Shown in pieces: positions 60,801 to 64,000 of a stretch of 64,000 bases of DNA. The position numbers and the translations under genes were made by a program. Numbering within the stretch: the first letter of the stretch is position 1; the number at the start of each line of letters is the position of its first letter. The notes under the pieces were generated by a model. The model ran no database searches. It saw only the letters and a program-made list of their open reading frames with translations, and was not told the DNA's origin. This stretch comes from Ponticaulis sp. (GTDB taxonomy: Bacteria; Pseudomonadota; Alphaproteobacteria; Caulobacterales; Hyphomonadaceae): contig NZLU01000023.1 in NCBI GenBank assembly GCA_002692725.1, positions 248,001 through 312,000 on the forward strand, read 5' to 3'.

Positions 60801-61307
60801 AATGTCCGATCCGTGCTTGGTAAAGGCAGCATGTTCGAAGTCGTTCTGCCGCTCGCCGAAGATCAGGCCATGCCCGAGCGGACAGTGCGTCGGGTGAATG
60901 TCTCCACGGGTGTCAGCGAATTGTCGCTGCATGTTCTGTGTGTGGACGACGAGCCCATCATCCTCAACGGCATGCGCGCGCTGCTCGAATCCTGGGGGTG
61001 CCGCGTGACGACACTGTCTGACGCTGATGAGCTGTCGGACATTCTCGAAGATGCCAGCATTGAGGTCGTGATTGCTGACCTTGAACTCAGCTCAACCCTC
61101 AACGGATTTGAAGTCATTGAGGCTTGCCGCGACATTCTGAAGGTGTCGGAGAATGTGGCTCTTTTGACAGCCAACTCTGAGGAAAACATCGCGCAGCGGG
61201 CGCAGGGCCTGGATATCCGCGTCATGAAGAAGCCCGTCTCAACCGACGAGCTGAAGCTTTTCCTCTCCGCTTGCGAAAAGCGTTCACACGCTCAGTTTGC
61301 GGAATGA
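57819..61307 (+). CDS. crbS: CrbS-like hybrid sensor histidine kinase with SSS transporter domain
   Basis: A 1162-residue membrane kinase. Residues 1 to about 500 are an SSS/SLC5-like transporter domain with many helices. A PAS domain follows (about 630-745, SQGISVVDQDQRLVAWNAAY). Then come a coiled coil, HisKA with phospho-acceptor His800 (FLAAASHDLLQPLN), an ATPase domain (NFISNARRYT, DTGRGI, GAGLGLSVVRRL), and a C-terminal receiver with Asp1087 (VIADLELS). This layout matches CrbS of Vibrio and Pseudomonas, which controls acs and acetate uptake with CrbR. The start follows AGGGAGG. Its end overlaps the convergent regulator gene by 16 nt. The symbol is assigned by architecture and context. 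Confidence 0.88.
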   Translation: MPVWIIICSVVGYIAILFCLGLWGDRRAKAQRSSHRPLIYSMALAVYCTSWTYYGGVGTAVSSGWDYVAIYLGPAIVFIFFSGAIGRIASVAQRERINSLSDFLSARYGKSRSLAALATMAAVLGILPYIALQLKSVGMSFSALADSHQPQATNRYDTVFAVALALAVFAIVFGTRRSDTTEKNSGLMHILAFESFLKLATLLVVALLAIWGLKDYSGEKLSTAFQSFEFNGYSNRFITTAMLSMAAIICLPRQFHVAIIERNNEAEGRFARWSFPIYLLLTSLVVIPIAGAGVALLDPSISPDLYVMALPLSANEDLLALLVFLGGFSAATGMVIVSSVALSTMITNDLIVPLFLKSGSRVNLGGISGGRLLLVRRLAIFAILLLAYGYYRIADNSAALAQIGLLSFAAASQFAPALIGAIFWREGHRNGALFGLACGTILWTYCLFLPALLPNAALFEALPGYLNPQALFGMSFGDTLTHGTIWSLGVNLTVYVIVSLASKERLRDRIQSSVFVDQGPVRPTHGIVHDSHTAGASPYGLKALASRFLNSEAVEHAFERFHAETGHKIHGDSPAHWELVQLTEKLLASALGASSARVVMTSAIGGQDVSFGDMLAILDQGTQADRFERHMLQSMLENISQGISVVDQDQRLVAWNAAYVELFNYPPELVRLGVPIEELIEHNIRTGWIQEKDPSDASSRRIEFMKTGRPHFYERINPDGRYLRIEGNPMPGGGYVTTFTDITIDKRREKELLEANETLEERVIARTKELQALTDDLRAAKLDAEGANASKTRFLAAASHDLLQPLNAARLFVGAATSRAEKAEDPTLNTALNRADRAIQSADDLLKGLLDISRLDHGGIKVNAKAIKLAPLLEDLIDEAMPMAAQNNIEIKVVPSRHSVTADPDFLQAILRNFISNARRYTEKGGVLVGVRHRGPGHVAVQVWDTGRGIAPDRLPYVFEEFSRFEETDTLGVRGAGLGLSVVRRLADLMCAKINVRSVLGKGSMFEVVLPLAEDQAMPERTVRRVNVSTGVSELSLHVLCVDDEPIILNGMRALLESWGCRVTTLSDADELSDILEDASIEVVIADLELSSTLNGFEVIEACRDILKVSENVALLTANSEENIAQRAQGLDIRVMKKPVSTDELKLFLSACEKRSHAQFAE

Positions 61308-61942
61308 TCGTCCAGTGACACCGCTTCCTTGTACACCAGCAGAGCCTGCGTCCGATTATTGGCGTGCAGCTTACGGAAAATCGTCGTGAGGTGCGCTTTC
61401 ACAGTAGCCTCTGAAATACTCATTTCATAGGCAATCTGCTTGTTGAGAAGACCATCTGCGAGATACCCGAGAACCCGCTTCTGAGCTGGTGTGAGGGAGG
61501 AAAGGCGCGCCGATGCCGATTGGTCATCTTCGTCGGTCTCTTCAAGAGACTCCGGAAACCAGCTCTGTCCTGACAGAGCTTGCTCAAGCGCGGCTGATAG
61601 TGCGGCCATCGGAAGGCTCTTCGGGATATACCCGTCGGCGCCCAGCGACCTTGCGTGCCGCATCGAGGCTGGCGTTTCGCTGGCCGAGACGATGAAGACA
61701 GGCGGGCACCCCGACAGCGCCTTTAACTTGACCAAACCATCCAGGCCGTCGGAGTCTTCAAGGTTCAAATCCAGCAAGACCAGATGAACGTCTTCGGTGT
61801 TCAGAAGTACAATTGAGGATTCAATATTCGAGGTCTGGATGATCCGGGTGGGGACGCTGTTCTGCGCTGTCAGCGTCATTTCCAACGCGTCGCGAAACAA
61901 GGGGTGATCGTCCACAATCAGCACAAGGCGTGTGTTGGGCAT
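61292..61942 (-). CDS. crbR: CrbR-like NarL-family response regulator
   Basis: A 216-residue response regulator. The receiver has Asp11-Asp12, the phosphorylation site Asp58 (LVLLDLNL) and a conserved Lys in YIPKSLP. The LuxR-type helix-turn-helix is at about 148-207 (LTPAQKRVLGYLADGLLNKQIAYEMSISEATVKAHLTTIFRKL). It is convergent with the CrbS-like gene and divergent from the porin gene. The palindrome CGACCTAGGTCG in the shared region with the porin is a candidate binding site. By analogy with CrbR it should activate acs and the symporter operon (established for Vibrio and Pseudomonas; inference here). Confidence 0.88.
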   Translation of the reverse strand: MPNTRLVLIVDDHPLFRDALEMTLTAQNSVPTRIIQTSNIESSIVLLNTEDVHLVLLDLNLEDSDGLDGLVKLKALSGCPPVFIVSASETPASMRHARSLGADGYIPKSLPMAALSAALEQALSGQSWFPESLEETDEDDQSASARLSSLTPAQKRVLGYLADGLLNKQIAYEMSISEATVKAHLTTIFRKLHANNRTQALLVYKEAVSLDDHSAN

Positions 61943-62011
61943 TGTTTCCTCCAGCCGCCCTTCAGGGCTTATTATTTCACCCTATTTTGACCAGTTTTTT
62001 GCTTCTGTCGA

Positions 62012-62034
62012 TACGACCTTCGACCTAGGTCGTA
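62012..62034. promoter_or_regulatory. Palindrome between crbR-like and porin genes
   Basis: TACGAC-N11-GTCGTA, with an inner perfect 12-bp palindrome CGACCTAGGTCG at 62021-62032. It lies about 70 nt upstream of both flanking starts. Its CTAGGTC core is also present in the ACTAGGTCA motifs of the other two-component module. Binding by the CrbR-like regulator is inference. Confidence 0.5.
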
Positions 62035-62104
62035 GGACCATTTGCCAATAGCGGCCAGAGGCCCTCCCAGCGAATATCTTCCGAAATAATATCGGGAGAG
62101 AAAT

Positions 62105-63412
62105 ATGCGCCATTTCATTCGGGCCGTCCTGCTAGCCTCAGTTTCCAGCCTTGTTGTTGCATCCGCATCTGCGGATTCAACTATGGAAGACCGTATCGCC
62201 GCACTCGAACAGACTGTTGCGGCTCTGAAAGCCGAACTGGCTGCTGAGCGTGCCGCAACCGATCAGGATATTGTCCGGCTCGAAAAGACCGCGGCAACCG
62301 CAGCGCCAGCCGCGCCAGCTGCCTCCGGTAATGGCTTTACGGTCGGCGACACGACACTCAAATTCGGTGGCATTCTCGATCTCGATGCTCACGTGACCAA
62401 CCTCTCAGATGGCCAGGTCGGGTCTAGCTCAATTGCCCGCGATTTCTATATCCCCGGCGCGATCCAGATTGGCGGCGAAGAAACAACTGTGACCGATTTC
62501 ACCGCTCAGTCCTCTCGCATCAATCTCAGCGCTCAGCGCATGGTGGGCGAACAGAAGCTCTCCGGCTATTTTGAAATGGACTTTCTCGGCTCTTTGCAGG
62601 GTGACGAACGGGTCTCCAGCTCCTTCTCGCCACGTCTGCGTCGCGCCTATCTCGACTTTAATGGCTGGCGTGTCGGTCAGGAATGGTCGACCTTCCAGAA
62701 CCTGAGCGCCATTCCGGAAAGCGCAAGCTTCCTTACATTGTCTGACGGCATGATCTTCATTCGTCAGGCCCAGGTTAGGTACACCAACGGCCCATGGCAG
62801 TTTGCTCTTGAAAATGGCGATACTACTGTCACGCCAGTTGCTGGCGGGCGCATTGAGGCGGACTCAAACCTCATTCCGGACGTGGTCGGTCGCTATAACT
62901 TCACGGGCTCCTATGGCAATATCTCGCTCGCTGCCATCGGTCGTCAGCTCCGCTATGAAACAGCCGGCATTGATGAAGATACCTTTGGCTGGGGTCTTTC
63001 TGCCTCAGGTCAGCTCAAGGCTGGCGCAAAGGACGATATCCGCTTCAACCTCGTCGCAGGCGAAGGTCTGGGGCGTTATGTCGGCCTCAACGCCGCAAAC
63101 GCCGTCGCCATCAATCCGATGGATGGCAGCGTCGAGGCGATCCCATCATTCGGTGGTCTCGTCGCATGGCGACACCCATTTGGTGAAACGGCGCGATTCA
63201 ATATCGGCTATTCCGGCCTGTGGATCGACAATCCGGATTTCATCGCCGCAGCGACCACCAAACAGGTCCAGTCCGCGTTTGGCGCAGTCCTCTGGGATAT
63301 CGCGCCCAAGACCACACTCGGCGTCGAACTTCTCTATGGTCAGCGTGAAAACGAAGCTGGCGCGAGCGGCGAGATCACTCGTTTCACCTTCTCATCCAAA
63401 TACGCCTTCTAA
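62105..63412 (+). CDS. DcaP-like outer-membrane porin
   Basis: A 435-residue porin with a signal peptide (cleavage near ASA-DS, residue 24). A short coiled coil follows ([26 protein letters not shown]), then an Ala-rich linker and a beta-barrel from about residue 80 that ends in phenylalanine (SSKYAF), the usual outer-membrane insertion signal. The layout matches trimeric DcaP-family porins, which pass small organic acids. It lies between the CrbR-like gene and acs, so uptake of acetate or other carboxylates through the outer membrane is likely. A GGGAGAG ribosome-binding site supports the start. Confidence 0.88.
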   Translation: MRHFIRAVLLASVSSLVVASASADSTMEDRIAALEQTVAALKAELAAERAATDQDIVRLEKTAATAAPAAPAASGNGFTVGDTTLKFGGILDLDAHVTNLSDGQVGSSSIARDFYIPGAIQIGGEETTVTDFTAQSSRINLSAQRMVGEQKLSGYFEMDFLGSLQGDERVSSSFSPRLRRAYLDFNGWRVGQEWSTFQNLSAIPESASFLTLSDGMIFIRQAQVRYTNGPWQFALENGDTTVTPVAGGRIEADSNLIPDVVGRYNFTGSYGNISLAAIGRQLRYETAGIDEDTFGWGLSASGQLKAGAKDDIRFNLVAGEGLGRYVGLNAANAVAINPMDGSVEAIPSFGGLVAWRHPFGETARFNIGYSGLWIDNPDFIAAATTKQVQSAFGAVLWDIAPKTTLGVELLYGQRENEAGASGEITRFTFSSKYAF

Positions 63413-63432
63413 CAGCAAAGAGGGGATTCAAC

Positions 63433-64000
63433 ATGGCAGATGGAGCCGGCAAAGTGACAGCAGACATGGAAATCTTTCCCGTACCGCAGCAGTTTGCGCG
63501 CGAGGGCACCCTGTCGAGTGCGGATTATGACCGGCTCTACGCTCAATCGGTCAACGATCCGGAGACCTTCTGGCGCGAGGAAGCCCTGGAACGTCTCGAC
63601 TGGATCAAACCCTTCACCATCGTGAAGAACACCAGTTTCGAATACCCGACTGTCTCCATCAAATGGTTCGAAGACGGCGTTTTGAACGTCTGCGCAAACT
63701 GCGTTGATCGACACCTCGAAAAGCAATCCCACGAGACGGCGATCATCTGGCAGGGAGATGAGCCGCACACCAGCAAGCGCATCACTTATTCTGAGCTGCA
63801 CAAGGAAGTTCAGATCTTCGCCAACGTTCTGAAGGCACGAGGCGTCGGCAAAGGCGATCGCGTCATCCTCTATATGCCGATGATCCCGGAGGCGGCCTAT
63901 GCCATGCTCGCCTGCGCCCGTATCGGGGCTGTTCATTCCGTCGTCTTTGCGGGCTTCTCGGCTGATGCCCTCGCTGACCGCATCAATGATTGCGGCGCCA
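63433..64000 (+). CDS. acs: Acetyl-CoA synthetase, 3' end missing
   Basis: The first 189 codons of an AMP-forming acetyl-CoA synthetase; the gene runs off the right edge. The start follows AGAGGGGA, 20 nt after the porin stop, so the two may be co-transcribed. Typical Acs sequence is present: [11 protein letters not shown] near the start, [32 protein letters not shown], and [38 protein letters not shown]. The adenylation core and the C-terminal lysine that is acetylated in regulation lie outside the window. It converts acetate to acetyl-CoA and is the expected main target of CrbS/CrbR. Confidence 0.93.
   Translation, partial: MADGAGKVTADMEIFPVPQQFAREGTLSSADYDRLYAQSVNDPETFWREEALERLDWIKPFTIVKNTSFEYPTVSIKWFEDGVLNVCANCVDRHLEKQSHETAIIWQGDEPHTSKRITYSELHKEVQIFANVLKARGVGKGDRVILYMPMIPEAAYAMLACARIGAVHSVVFAGFSADALADRINDCGA

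Overview
The window looks like chromosome from a marine-type alphaproteobacterium, most plausibly in or near the Hyphomonadaceae/Caulobacterales. The evidence is a moderately high GC content, a TonB-dependent receptor feeding a sugar-catabolic locus, rhizobial-type rhamnose enzymes (RhaI and the fused aldolase/dehydrogenase RhaD), and a CrbS/CrbR-type acetate system. No rRNA, tRNA or CRISPR array was found. The genus call is inference.

Region 1 (1-19870) is a glycoside-utilisation locus. It holds a partial GH2 hydrolase, a TonB-dependent receptor, a TetR regulator, a GH3 beta-glycosidase, a GPH-type sugar symporter, a CocE/NonD-type hydrolase, an SDR, an EthA-like Baeyer-Villiger monooxygenase, a lipoprotein carboxylesterase, an acyl-CoA synthetase and a membrane-anchored GH106 alpha-L-rhamnosidase. 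A palindrome, ATTCCA-NN-TGGAAT, recurs in front of nearly every transcription unit and is probably the operator of the local TetR. The gene mix suggests breakdown of a rhamnose- and glucose-bearing conjugate with a hydrophobic or acyl aglycone.

Region 2 (19888-28784) is a nearly complete L-rhamnose pathway. RhaD, RhaI and a DeoR regulator run on the minus strand. The kinase RhaK is divergent. An L-lactate dehydrogenase (LldD) and an NCS1-family permease follow. Together they convert L-rhamnose to DHAP and pyruvate. The NCS1 protein is the only inner-membrane transporter next to the rha genes.

Region 3 (about 29048-55286) looks like an integrated island. A tyrosine integrase sits at the left end and a MmeI-like restriction-methylation gene at the right end. 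Both ends carry the same 15-bp sequence. The cargo is unusual. An ECF43-like sigma factor lacks the acidic region-2.2 motif and has Thr there instead, and a membrane Ser/Thr kinase with a large extracytoplasmic part lies nearby. Three transcription units for exported proteins share an identically spaced TGTCC-N18-CGTGTGTCG promoter. A second module has a hybrid histidine kinase, a NarL-type regulator, a VWA protein in operon with a metzincin-type protease, and several exported proteins; its promoters share an ACTAGGTCA motif. The MmeI-like gene is cut by one in-frame TGA and carries a low-GC target-recognition segment.

Region 4 (55626-64000) is an acetate/short-chain acid module: a DUF4212 small subunit, an SSS symporter, a CrbS-like hybrid sensor kinase, a CrbR-like regulator, a DcaP-like porin and the start of acetyl-CoA synthetase.
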